The notes: generated by a model not told the origin, from the letters alone. A DNA stretch of 64,000 nt from Prosopocoilus inquinatus (GCA_036172665.1 JAYKNF010000014.1:3771001-3835000), one strand, 5' to 3'. Numbered from the stretch's first letter, positions 1 to 11,639 are shown. Program-made: numbers and translations.

Positions 1-606
1 TTAACTATCATGTTATTTGACGTTTGGACGGACTCCAGTAACTCTGATGTGAGATACAAAGTTATCGGACGCAGCAGAAGCTGGAAATAGTTTTGAACGA
101 AACAACACGCATTAGCGTTGTTCCTGTGCTGTATCTAATCGATCCTTACTCATCTATCATGTTATTTGGCGTTTCGATGGACTCCAGTAACTTAGATGTG
201 AGATACGAAGTTCTCGGACGCAGCTGAAGCTAGAAATAGTTTTAAACGAAACAACACGCATTAGCGTTGTTCCTGTGTAGTATCTAATCGATCCTTACTT
301 ATCTATCATGTTATTTGACATTTCGATGGACTCCAGTAACTCTGATGTGATATACGACGTTTTCGGACGCAGCAGCAGCTGTAAATAGTTTTAAACGAAA
401 CAACACATATTAGCGTTGTTCCTGTGATGTATCTAATCGATCCTTACTCATCTATCATGTTATTTGACGTTAGGACGGACTCCAGTAACTCTGATGTGAG
501 ATACAAAGTTATCGGACGCAGCAGAAGCTTTAAATAGTTTTGAACGAAACAACACGTATTAGCGTTGTTCCTGTGCTGTATCTAATCGATCCTTACTCAT
601 CTATCA
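1..606 (+). repeat. 149-bp satellite array, forward, block 1 left part
   Basis: Four tandem monomers run in from the window edge. The ATGTTATTTG landmark falls at 10, 159, 308 and 457, exactly 149 bp apart. Each monomer holds the same ordered landmarks: ATGTTATTTG, GGACTCCAGTAA, GTGAGATAC, GGACGCAGC, GGAAATAGTTTT, CGAAACAACAC, TTAGCGTTGTTCCTG, TATCTAATCGATCCTTAC. Copies differ by scattered substitutions and fall into recognisable subtypes. The monomer at 159 is the 'AACTTAGATG' subtype, with AGCTGAAGCTAG instead of AGCAGAAGCTGG. No coding signal is present. The array must continue to the left of the window. Confidence 0.97.
101..122. other. Dyad symmetry within the monomer (representative copy)
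   Basis: AACAAC at 101-106 and GTTGTT at 117-122 are reverse complements separated by 10 bases, giving a potential 6-bp stem. The same pair recurs in nearly every monomer of both orientations. It is the strongest short inverted repeat I could find in the monomer. It could be a protein-binding dyad, a small hairpin in single-stranded DNA or RNA, or simply neutral. Its function is not known from the sequence. Confidence 0.6.
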
Positions 607-670
607 ACACTTTCCATATCCAAAAATACACTCCCGCTCATGAGGTCTTGACAAGTCTCTATGACCTATC
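606..670. other. Unique 65-bp insert in the satellite
   Basis: The strict 149-bp register breaks here: the landmarks before and after (457 and 671) are 214 bp apart, which is 149 + 65. The inserted bases do not match any part of the monomer, and I found no second copy in the window. CTATC lies just before the insert (601-605) and again at its end (666-670), as a 5-bp target-site duplication or a microhomology repair would leave. The insert contains the short palindrome CTCATGAG and a CTTGACAAG element. It is too short to carry a gene. Likely origins are a tiny mobile-element remnant or filler DNA captured during break repair; I cannot tell which. Confidence 0.8.
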
Positions 671-3600
671 ATGTTATTTGACGTTTGGATGGACTCCAGT
701 AACTCTGATGTGAGATACAAAGTTTTTGGACCCAGCAGAAGCTGGAAATAGTTTTGAACGAAACAACACCTATTAGCGTTGTTCGTGTGATGTATCTAAT
801 CGATCCTTACTTATCTACTATGTTATTTGACGTTTCGATGGACTCCAGTAACTCTAAAGTGAGATACGAAATTCTCGAACGCAGCAGCAGCTGGAAATAG
901 TTTTAAACGAAACAACACATATTAGCGTTGTTCCTGTGATGTATCTAATCGATCCTTACTCATCTATCATGTTATTTGACGTTCGGACGGACTCCAGTAA
1001 CTCTGATGAGAGATACAAAGTTCTCGGACGCAGTAGAAACTGGAAATAGTTTTGAACGAAGCAACACGTATTAGCGTTGTTCCTGTGATGTATCTAAACG
1101 ATCCTTACTTATCTAACATGTTATTTGAAGTTTGGATGGACTCCAGTAAGTCTGATGTGAGATACAAAGTTTTTGGACGCAGCAGGAGCTGGAAATAGTT
1201 TTAAACGAAACAACACGTATTAGCGTTGTTCCTGTGCTGTATCTAATCGATCCTTACTCATATATCATGTTATTTGGCGTTTCGATGGACTCCAGTAGCT
1301 CTGATGTGAGATACGACGTTTTCGGACGCAGCAGAAGCTGGAAATAGTTTTAAACGAAACAACACGCATTAGCGTTGTTCCTGTGATGTATCTAATCGAT
1401 CCTTACTCATCTATCATGTTATTTGGCGTTTCGATGGACTCCAGTAACTTTGATGTGAGATACGAATTTCTCGGACGCAGCTGAAGCTGGGAATAGTTTT
1501 AAATAAAACAACACGTATTAGCGTTGTTCCTGTGATGTATCTAATCGATCCTTACTCATCTATCATGTTATTTGGCGTTTCGATGGACTCCAGTAGCTCT
1601 GATGTGAGATACGACGTTTTCGGACGCAGCAGCAGCTGGAAATAGTTTTAAACGAAACAACACATATTATCGTTATTCCTGTGATGTATCTAATCGATCC
1701 TTACTCATCTATCATATTATTTGACGTTTGGACGGACTCCAGTAACTCTGATGTGAGATACAAAGTTATCGGACGCAGCAGAAGCTGGAAATAGTTTTGA
1801 ACGAAACAACACGTATTAGCGTTGTTCCTGTGCTGTATCTAATCGATCCTTACTCATATATCATGTTATTTGGCGTTTCGATGGACTCCAGTAACTCTGA
1901 TGTGAGATACGACGTTTTCGGACGCAGCAGAAGCTGGAAATAGTTTTAAACGAAACAACACGGATTAGCGTTGTTCCTGTGATGTATCTAATCGATCCTT
2001 ACTCATCTAACATGATATTTGACGTTTGGATGAACTCCAGTAACTCTGATGAGAGATACAAAGATTTCGGACGCAGCAGCAGCTGGAAATAGTTTTAAAC
2101 GAAACAACACATATTAGCGTTGTTCCTGTAATGTATCTAATCGATCCTTACTCGTCTATCATGTTATTTGACTTTTGGACGGACTCCAGTAACTCTGATG
2201 TGAGATACAAAGTTATCGGACGCAGCAGAAGCTGGAAATAGTTTTGAACGAAACAACACGTATTAGCGTTGTTCCTTTAATGTATCTAATCGATCCTTAC
2301 TCATCTATCATGTTATTTGACGTTTGGACGGACTCCAGTAACTCTGATGTGAGATACGAAGTTTTCGGACGCAGCAGAAGCTGGAAATAGTTTTAAACGA
2401 AACAACACGCATTAGCGTTGTTCCTGTGATGTATCTAATCGATCCTTACTCATCTATCATGTTATTTGACGTTTCGATGGACTCCAGTAACTCTAATGTG
2501 AGATACGAAATTTTCGGACGCAGCAGAAGCTGGAAATAGTTTTAAACGAAACACCACGTATTAGCGTTGTTCCTGTGATATATCTAATCGATCCTTACTC
2601 ATCTATCATGTTATTTTACGTTTGGATGGACTCCAGTAACTCTGATGTGAGATACAAAGTTTTTGGACGCAGCAGAAGCTGGAAATAGTTTGGAACGAAA
2701 CAACACGCATTAGCGTTGTTCCTGTCATGTATCTAATCGATCCTTACTTAGCTACTATGTTATTTGACGTTTCGATGGACTAAAGTAACTCTAATGTGAT
2801 ATACGAAATTTTCGGACGCAGCAGAAGCTGAAAATAGTTTTAAACGAAACAACACGCATTAGCGTTGTTCCTGTGATGTATCTAATCGATCCTTACTCAT
2901 CTATCATGTTATTTGGCGTTTCGATGGACTCCAGTAACTTAGATGTGAGATACGAAGTTCTCGGACCCAGCTGAAGCTAGAAATAGTTTTAAACGAAACA
3001 ACACGCATTAGCGTTGTTCCTGTGCTGTATCTAATCGATCCTTACTTATCTATCATGTTATTTGACATTTCGATGGACTCCAGTAACTCTGATGTGAGAT
3101 ACGACGTTTTCGGACGCAGCAGCAGCTGGAAATAGTTTTAAACTAAACAACACATATTAGCGTTGTTCCTTTAATGTATCTAATCGATCCTTACTCATCT
3201 ATCATGTTATTTGACGTTTGGACGGACTCCAGTAACTCTGATGTGAGATACAAAGTTATCGGACGCAGCAGAAGCTGGAAATAGTTTTGAACGAAACAAC
3301 ACGTATTAGCGTTGTTCCTGTGATGTATCTAAACGATCCTTACTTATCTAACATGTTATTTGACGTTTGGATGGACTCCAGTAAGTCTGATGTGAGATAC
3401 AAAGTTTTTGGACGCAGCAGGAGCTGGAAATAGTTTTAAACGAAACAACACGTTTTAGCGTTGTTCCTGTGCTGTGCCTAATCGATCCTTACTTATCTAT
3501 CATGTTATTTGACGTTTCGATGGGCTCCAGTAACTCTGATGTGAGATACGACATTTTCGGACGCAGCAGAATCTGGAAATAGTTTTAAACGAAACAACAC

Positions 3601-5689
3601 GTATTAGCGATGTTCCTGTGATGTATCTAATCGATCCTTACTCATCTATCATGTTATTTTAAGTTTGGATGGACTCGAGTAACTCTGATGTGAGATACAA
3701 AGTTTTTGGACGCAGCAGAAGCTGGAAATAGTTTTGAACGAAACAACACGTATTAGCGTTGTTCCTGTGATGTATCTAATCGATCCTTACTCTTCTATCA
3801 TGTTATTTGACGTTTCGATGGACTCCAGTAACTCTGATGTGAGATACGAAGTTCTCGGACGCAGCAGAAGCTGGAAATAGTTTTAAACGAAACAACACGC
3901 ATTAGCGTTGTTCCTGTGATATATCTAATCGATCCTTACTCATCTATCATGTTATTTGACGTTTCGATGGACTCCAGTAACTCTAATGTGAGATACGAAA
4001 TTTTCGGACGCAGCAGAAGCTGGAAATAGTTTTAAACGAAACAACACGCATTAGCGTTGTTCCTGTGATGTATCTGATCGATCCTTACTCATCTATCATG
4101 TTATTTTACGTTTGAATGGACCCAGTAACTCTGATGTGAGATACAAAGTTTTTGGACGCAGCAGAAGCTGGAAATAGTTTTGAACGAAACAACACGCATT
4201 AGCGTTGTTCCTGTGATGTATCTAATCGATCCTTACTCATCTATCATGTTATTTGGCGTTTCGATGGACTCCAGTAACTTAGATGTGAGATACGAAGTTC
4301 TCGGACCCAGCTGAAGCTAGAAATAGTTTTAAACGAAACAACACGCATTAGCGTTGTTCCTGTGCTGTATCTAATCGATCCTTACTTATCTATCATGTTA
4401 TTTGACATTTCGATGGACTCCAGTAACTCTGATGTGAGATACGACGTTTTCGGACGCAGCAGCAGCTGGAAATAGTTTTAAACGAAACAACACATATTAG
4501 CGTTGTTCCTTTAATGTATCTAATCGATCCTTACTCATCTATCATGTTATTTGATGTTTGGACGGACTCCAGTAACTCTGATGTGAGATACAAAGTTATC
4601 GGACGCAGCAGAAGCTGGAAATAGTTTTGAACGAAACAACACGTATTAGCGTTGTTCCTGTGATGTATCTAAACGATCCTTACTTATCTAACATGTTATT
4701 TGACGTTTGGATGGACTCCAGTAAGTCTGATGTGAGATACAAAGTTTTTGGACGCAGCAGGAGCTGGAAATAGTTTTAAACGAAACAACACGTATTAGCA
4801 TTGTTCCTGTGCTGTATCTAATCGATACTTACTTATCTATCATGTTATTTGACGTTACGATGGACTCCAGTAACTCTGATGTGAGATACGAAGTTTTCGG
4901 ACGCAGCAGAAGCTGGAAATAGTTTTAAACGAAACAACACGTATTAGCGTTGTTCCTGTGATGTATCTAATCGATCCTTACTCATCTATCATGTTATTTG
5001 ACGTTTGGATGGACTCCAGTAACTCTGATGTGAGATACAAAGTTTTTGGACGCAGCAGAAGCTGGAAATAGTTTTGAACGAAACAACACGTATTAACGTT
5101 GTTCCTGTGATGTATCTAATCGATCCTTACTTAGCTGCTATGTTATTTGACGTTTCGATAGACTCCAGTAACTCTAATGTGAGATACGAAATTTTCGGAC
5201 GCAGCAGCAGCTGGAAATAGTTTGAAACGAAACAACACATATTAGCGTTGTTCCTGTGATGTATCTAATCGATCCTTACTCATCTATCATGTTATTTGAC
5301 GTTTGGACGGGCTCCAGTAACTCTGATGAGAGATACAAAGTTCTCGGACGCGGTAGAAGCTGGAAATAATTTTGAACGAAACAACACGTATTAGCGTTGT
5401 TCCTGTGATGTATCTAAACGATCCTTACTTATCTAACATGTTATTTGGCGTTACGATGGACTCCAGTAACTTAGATGTGAGATACGAAGTTCTCGGACGC
5501 AGCTGAAGCTAGAAATAGTTTTAAACGAAACAACACGCATTAGCGTTGTTCCTGTGCTGTATCTAATCGATCATTGCTTATCTATCATGTTATTTGACGT
5601 TTCGATGGACTCCAGTAACTCTGATGTGAGATACGACATTTTCGGACGCAGCAGAAGCTGGAAATAGTTTTAAACAAAGCAAGACGTAT

Positions 5690-7938
5690 TAGCGTTGTTC
5701 CTGTGATATATCTAATCGATCCTTACTCATCTATCATGTTATTTGACGTTTGGACGGACTCCAGTAACCCTGATGTGAGATACATAGTTATCGGACGGAG
5801 CAGAAGCTGGAAATAGTTTTGAACGAAACAACACGTATTAGCGTTGTTCCTGTGCTGTATCTAATCGATCCATACTCATCTATCATGCTATTTGACGTTT
5901 CGATGGACTCCAGTAACTCTGATGTGAGATACGACGTTTTCGGACGCAGCAGAAGCTGGAAATAGTTTTAAACGAAACAACACGTATTAGCGTTGTTCCT
6001 GTGATGTATCTAATCTTCCTTACTCATCTATCATGTTATTTGACGTTTGGATGGACTCCAGTAACTCTGATGAGAGACACAAAGATTTCGGACGCAGCAG
6101 AAGCTTTAAATAGTTTTGAACGAAACAACACGTATTAGCGTTGTTCCTGTGATGTATCTAAACGATCCTTACTTATCTAACATGTTATTTGACGTTTGGA
6201 TGGACTCCAGTAAGTCTGATGTGAGGTACAATGTTTTGGGACGCAGCAGGAGGTGGAAATAGTTTTAAACGAAACAACACGTATTAGCGTTGTTCCTGTG
6301 CTGTATCTAATCGATCCTTACTTATCTATCATGTTATTTGACGTTTCGATGGACTAAAGTAACTTAGATGTGAGATACGAAGTTCTCGGACGCAGCTGAA
6401 GCTAGAAATAGTTTTAAACGAAACAACACGCATTAGCGTTGTTCCTGTGATGTATCTAATCGATCCTTACTTATCTATCATGTTATTTGACGTTTGGATG
6501 GACTCCAGTAACCCTGACGTGAGATACGAAGTTCTCGGACGCAGCAGAAGCTGGAAATAGTTTTAAACGAAACAACACGCATTAGCGTTGTTCCTGTGAT
6601 GTATCTAATCGATCCTTACTCATCTATCATGTTATTTGACGTTTCGATGGACTCCAGTATCTCTAATGTGAGATACGAAATTTTCGGACGCAGCAGAAGC
6701 TGGAAATAGTTTTAAACGAAACAACACGCATTAGCGTTGTCACTGTGATGTATCTAATCGATCCCTACTCATCTATCATGTTATTTGGCGTCTTGATGGA
6801 CTCCAGTAACTTAGATGTGAGATACGAAGTTCTCGGACCCAGCTGAAGCTAGAAATAGTTTTAAACGAAACAACACGCATTAGCGTTGTTCCTGTGCTGT
6901 ATCTAATCGATCCTTACTTATCTATCATGTTATTTGACATTTCGATGGACTCCAGTAACTCTGATGTGAGATACGACGTTTTCGGACGCAGCGGCAGCTG
7001 GAAATAGTTTTAACCGAAACAACACGCATTAGCGTTGTTCCTGTGTAGTATCTAATCGATCCTTACTCATCTATCATGTTATTTGACGTTTGGATGGACT
7101 CCAGTAACTCTGATGTGAGATACAAAGATTTCGGACGCAGCAGAAGCTGGAAATAGTTTTGAACGAAACAACACGTATTAGCGTTGTTCCTGTGATGTAT
7201 CTAAACGATCCTTACTTACCTAACATGTTATTTGGCGTCTTGATGGACTCCAGTAACTTAGATGTGAGATACGAAGTTCTCGGACCCAGCTGAAGCTAGA
7301 AATAGTTTTAAACGAAACAACACATATTAGCGTTGTTCCTGTAATGTATCTAATCGATCCTTACTTAACTATCATGTTATTTGACGTTTGGATGAACTCC
7401 AGTAACTCTGATGTGAGATACAAAGATTTCGGACGCAGCAGAAGCTGGAAATAGTTTTGAACGAAACAACACGTATTAGCGTTGTTCCTGTGATGTATCT
7501 AAACGATCCTTACTTACCTAACATGTTATTTGGCGTCTTGATGGACTCCAGTAACTTAGATGTGAGATACGAAGTTCTCGGACCCAGCTGAAGCTAGAAA
7601 TAGTTTTAAACGAAACAACACATATTAGCGTTGTTCCTGTAATGTATCTAATCGATCCTTACTTAACTATCATGTTATTTGACGTTTGGACGGACTCCAG
7701 TAACTCTGATGTGAGATACAAAGTTATCGGACGCAGCAGAAGCTGGAAATAGTTTTGAACGAAACAACACGTATTAGCGTTGTTCCTGTGCTGTATCTAA
7801 TCGATCCTTACTCATCTATCATGTTATTTGGCGTTTCGATGGACTCCAGTAACTTAGATGTGAGATACGAAGTTCTCGGACGCAGCTGAAGCTAGAAATA
7901 GTTTTAAACGAAACAACACGCATTAGCGTTGTTCCTGT
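5690..7938 (+). repeat. Long duplicated segment, partner of 60311-62262
   Basis: This stretch and 60311-62262 share the same series of private variants. Examples are the 1-bp deletion form TAATCTTCCTT (6011 and 60632), ATCATGCTATTTG, AGAAGCTTTAAATAG, GTATCTCTAATG (6657 and 61278) and CTTACCTAACATG. The offset is 54,621 bp up to about 6735 and 54,323 bp from about 7040. The difference is 298 bp, two monomers that are present here and absent there. The two copies are close but not identical; for example GACTAAAG here is GACTCCAG there. The end of block 1 (about 9300-9770) resembles the first part of the same segment, 3,575 bp downstream. Confidence 0.8.
7076..7671 (+). repeat. Dimeric higher-order repeat, 298 bp x 2
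   Basis: Two monomers alternate and are repeated as a pair. One has ACAAAGATTTCGG and ends in CTTACCTAAC; the other has TTGGCGTCTTGATGG with GGACCCAGCTGAAGC. The second member begins at 7225 and again at 7523, 298 bp apart. The same dimer pair is preserved in the partner segment near 61548 and 61846, so it predates the long-range duplication. Confidence 0.8.
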
Positions 7939-8416
7939 GTAGTATCTAATCGATCCTTACTTATCTATCATGTTATTTGACATTTCGATGGACTCCAGTA
8001 ACTCTGATGTGAGATACGACGTTTTCGGACGCAGCGGCAGCTGGAAATAGTTTTGAACGAAACAACACGTATTAGCGTTGTTCCTGTGCTGTATCTAATC
8101 GATCCTTACTCATCTATCATGTTATTTGGCGTTTCGATGGACTCCAGTAACTTAGATGTGAGATACGAAGTTCTCGGACGCAGCTGAAGCTAGAAATAGT
8201 TTTAAACGAAACAACACGCATTAGCGTTGTTCCTGTGTAGTATCTAATCGATCCTTACTTATCTATCATGTTATTTGACATTTCGATGGACTCCAGTAAC
8301 TCTGATGTGAGATACGACGTTTTCGGACGCAGCGGCAGCTGGAAATAGTTTTGAACGAAACAACACGTATTAGCGTTGTTCCTGTGCTGTATCTAATCGA
8401 TCCTTACTTATCTATC
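7821..8416 (+). repeat. Dimeric higher-order repeat, 298 bp x 2
   Basis: The pair is an 'AACTTAGATG' monomer followed by a TTGACATTTCG monomer containing GCAGCGGCAGCTGG. It occurs at 7821-8118 and again at 8119-8416, and by eye the two copies differ only at their very end. Two more TTGACATTTCG monomers follow at 8417 and 8566. This local amplification is not found in block 5 next to the shared segment, so it is probably a later event. Confidence 0.75.
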
Positions 8417-9774
8417 ATGTTATTTGACATTTCGATGGACTCCAGTAACTCTGATGTGAGATACGACGTTTTCGGACGCAGCGGCAGCTGGAAATAGTTT
8501 TAAACGAAACAACACGCATTAGCGTTGTTCCTGTGTAGTATCTAATCGATCCTTACTTATCTATCATGTTATTTGACATTTCGATGGACTCCAGTAACTC
8601 TGATGTGAGATACGAAGTTCTCGGTCGCAGCAGAAGCTGGAAATAGTTTTAAACGAAACAACACGCATTAACGTTGTTCCTGTGATGTATCTGATCGATC
8701 CTTACTCATCTATCATGTTATTTGACGTTTCGATGGACTCCAGTAACTCTAATGTGAGATACGAAATTTTCGGACGCAGCAGAAGCTGGAAATAGTTTTA
8801 AACGAAACAACACGCATTAGCGTTGTTCCTGTGATGTATCTAATCGATCCTTACTCATCTATCATGTTATTTTACGTTTGGATGGACTCCAGTAACTCTG
8901 ATGTGAGATACAAAGTTATCGGACGCAGCAGAAGCTGTAAATAGTTTTGAACGAAACAACACGTATTAGCGTTGTTCCTGTGCTGTATCTAATCGATCCT
9001 TACTCATATATCATGTTATTTGGCGTTTCGATGGACTCCAGTAACTCTGATGTGAGATACGACGTTTTCGGACGCAGCAGAAGCTGGAAATAATTTTAAA
9101 CGAAACAACACGCATTAGCGTTGTTCCTGTGATGTATCTAATCGATCCTTACTCATCTATCATGTTATTTGACATTTCGATGGACTCCAGTAACTCTGAT
9201 GTGATATACAACGTTTTCGGACGCAGCAGCAGCTGGAAATAGTTTTAAACGAAACAACACATATTAGCGTTGTTCCTGTGATGTATCTAATCGATCCTTA
9301 CTCATCTATCATGTTATTTGACGTTTGGACGGACTCCAGTAACCCTGATGTGAGATACAAAGTTATCGGACGCAGCAGAAGCTGGAAATAGTTTTGAACG
9401 AAACAACACGTATTAGCGTTGTTCCTGTGCTGTATCTAATCGATCCATACTTATCTATCATGTTATTTGACGTTTCGATGGACTCCAGTAACTCTGATGT
9501 GAGATACGACGTTTTCGGACGCAGCAGAAGCTGGAAATAGTTTTAAACGAAACAACACGTATTGGCGTTGTTCCTGTGATGTATCTAATCTTCCTTACTC
9601 ATCTATCATGTTATTTGACGTTTGGATGGACTCCAGTAACTCTGATGAGAGACACAAAGATTTCGGACGCAGCAGAAGCTGGAAATAGTTTTGAACGAAA
9701 CAACACGTATTAGCGTTGTTCCTGTGATGTATCTAAACGATCCTTACTTATCTAACATGTTATTTGACGTTTGG

Positions 9775-10170
9775 GGAGGACTGTTTCATGTGCTGCGGAG
9801 CAATGTTTATGTGCTGCGGAGGACTAATTTGTGTGACGCGGAGGACGAATTCATGTGCTGCGGAGCAATGGTCTATGTGCTGCGGACGGCGAATTTATGT
9901 GCTGCGGAGGACTGTTTCATGTGCTGCGGAGCAATGTTTATGTGCTGCGGAGGATTGATTTATGTGCTGCGGACGGCGAATTTATGTGCTGCGGAGGATT
10001 AATTTATGTGCTGCGGAGGACTGTTTTATGTGTTGCGGAGGATTAGTTTATGTGCTGCGGAGGACTATTTCATGTGCTGCGGAGGATTAATTTATGTGCT
10101 GCGGACGACGAATTTATGTGCTGCGGAGTACTGTTTTATGTGCTGCGGAGTAATAATTTATGTGCTGCGG
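9775..10170 (+). repeat. 22-bp minisatellite array
   Basis: The landmark TGTGCTGCGG (with variants such as TGTGTTGCGG and TGTGACGCGG) recurs at 9789, 9810, 9832, 9854, 9876, 9898, 9920, 9941, 9963, 9985, 10007, 10029, 10051, 10073, 10095, 10117, 10139 and 10161. That is 18 units, nearly all 22 bp and a few 21 bp. The variable half of each unit is AGGACTGTTTTA, ACGGCGAATTTA, AGGATTAATTTA or similar. The strand shown is G-rich. The period is not a multiple of three, so the overlapping ATG-initiated open frames with Cys-Cys-Gly and Tyr-Val-Leu-Arg repeats are by-products of the repeat. The array sits exactly where the satellite turns from forward to reverse. Confidence 0.93.
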
Positions 10171-10278
10171 AGCGAGTGGCGAGACGACGGCGGGTACCGA
10201 TGCCCGAACGGCAGCTCGCTATTTCAGACGAGGGCGAATTTCGTGCAATGCGGACGGCTAATTTATGTGCTGCCGAGG
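10171..10278. other. GC-rich non-satellite spacer
   Basis: This 108-bp stretch matches neither the 149-bp satellite nor, for most of its length, the 22-bp unit, and it is clearly richer in G+C. It holds an AGCGAG (10171-10176) and CTCGCT (10215-10220) inverted pair and a GGTACC palindrome. Its last part, about 10244-10278, is again a degenerate pair of minisatellite units (GCAATGCGGACGG, then TGTGCTGCCGAGG). Minisatellite and spacer therefore look like one island. No open frame of credible length is present. It may be a fragment of the sequence that carried the minisatellite before the satellite enclosed it. Confidence 0.7.
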
Positions 10279-11639
10279 TTCTAGCATCAGCTGCGTCCGA
10301 GAACTTCGTATCTCACATCAAAGTTACTGGAGTCCATCGAAACGCCAAATAACATGATAGATGAGTAAGGATCGATTAGATACATCACAGGAACAACGCT
10401 AATGCGTGTTGTTTCGTTTAAAACTATTTCCAGCTTCTGCTGCGTCCGAAAACGTCGTATCTCACATCAGAGCTACTGGAGTCCATCGAAACGCCAAATA
10501 ACATGATATATGAGTAAGGATCGATTAGATACAGCACAGGAACAACGCTAATACGTGTTGTTTCGTTCAAAACTATTTACAGCTTCTGCTGCGTCCGATA
10601 ACTTTGTATCTCACATCAGAGTTACTGGAGTCCGTCCAAATGTCAAATAATATGATAGATGAGCAAGGATCGATTAGATACATCACAGGAATAACGATAA
10701 TACGTGTTGTTTCGTTTAAAACTATTCCCAGCTTCAGCTGCGTCCGAGAACTTTGTATCTCACATCAGACTTACTGGAGTCCATCCAAACGTTAAATAAC
10801 ATGTTAGATGAGTAAGGATCGATTAGATATATCACAGGAACAACGCTAATATGTGTTGTTTCGTTTAAAACTATTTCCAGCTTCTGCTGCGTCCGAAAAC
10901 GTCGTATCTCACATCAGAGTTACTGGAGTCCATCGAAACGCCAAATAACATGATATATGAGTAAGGATCGATTAGATACAGCACAGGAACAACGCTAATA
11001 CGTGTTGTTTCGTTCAAAACTATTTACAGCTTCTGCTGCGTCCGATAACTTTGTATCTCACATCAGAGTTACTGGAGTCCGTCCAAATGTCAAATAATAT
11101 GATAGATGAGCAAGGATCGATTAGATACATCACAGGAATAACGATAATATGTGTTGTTTCGTTTAAAACTATTTCCAGCTGCTGCTGCGTCCGAAAACGT
11201 CGTATCTCACATCAGAGCTACTGGAGTCTATCGAAACGCCAAATAACATGATAGATGAGTAAGGATCGATTAGATACATCACAGGAACAACGCTAATACG
11301 TGTTGTTTCATTTAAAACTATTCCCAGCTTCAGGTGCGTCCGAGAACTTTGTATCTCACATCAGACTTACTGGAGTCCATCCAAACGTTAAATAACATGT
11401 TAGATAAGTAAGGATCGATTAGATGCATCACAGGAACAACGCTAATACGTGTTGTTTCATTTAAAACTATTCCCAGCTTCTGCTGCGTCCGAGAACTTCG
11501 TATCTCACGTCAGGGTTACTGGAGTCCATCCAAACGTCAAATAACATGATAGATAAGTAAGGATCGATTAGATGCATCACAGGAACAACGCTAATGCGTG
11601 TTGTTTCGTTTAAAACTATTTCTAGCTTCAGCTGCGTCC

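Larger units (their letters stand above)
671..9774 (+). repeat. 149-bp satellite array, forward, block 1 main part
   Basis: About 61 monomers run head to tail with almost unbroken register (671, 820, 969, 1118, 1267, 1416 and onward). Rare 1-bp losses occur, for example near 4118 (CTCC becomes CCC) and at the TAATCTTCCTT variants near 6011 and 9586. Monomer subtypes are shuffled. One linked subtype has TAAACGATCC, then CTAACATG, AGTAAGTCTG and GCAGGAGCTGG; another has TTGGCGTTTCG, AACTTAGATG and AGCTGAAGCTAG. Several multi-monomer units repeat locally, for example the stretches around 3171 and 4511, nine monomers apart. The block ends inside a monomer, after GACGTTTGG at 9774, where the minisatellite begins. 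Confidence 0.97.

Noticed and set aside
985..1040. Hammerhead ribozyme core, from the variant CTGATGAGAGATAC with a GAGA/TCTC stem
   Set aside because: The common monomer has CTGATGTGAG, which breaks the CUGANGA core. GAAA does not follow the stem where it should, and no matching cleavage site is placed correctly.
1..9774. CRISPR array, because of short motifs at regular spacing
   Set aside because: The whole 149-bp period is repeated with no unique spacers, no 20-50-bp repeat and spacer pattern, and no cas genes.
10270..10290. CTAG end next to the minisatellite, suggesting a Helitron-like 3' terminus
   Set aside because: TTCTAGC is the normal start of a reverse satellite subtype (TTTCTAGCTTCAGCTGC), so CTAG belongs to the satellite. 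No TC start or terminal hairpin fits, and the flanks differ in orientation.
9691..10352. Several overlapping ATG-initiated open frames of 63-103 codons, rich in Cys-Cys-Gly and Tyr-Val-Leu-Arg
   Set aside because: They lie in the 22-bp minisatellite, in all three frames, because each unit contains ATGTGCTGCGG and few stops. The period of 22 rotates the frame, so the same residues recur in every frame. There is no domain, signal or independent coding evidence.
10395..10430. CENP-B-box-like motif around TTTCGTTTAAAACTATT
   Set aside because: It keeps the TTCG and the following A of the known box but lacks the essential CGGG half, so CENP-B-type binding is not supported.
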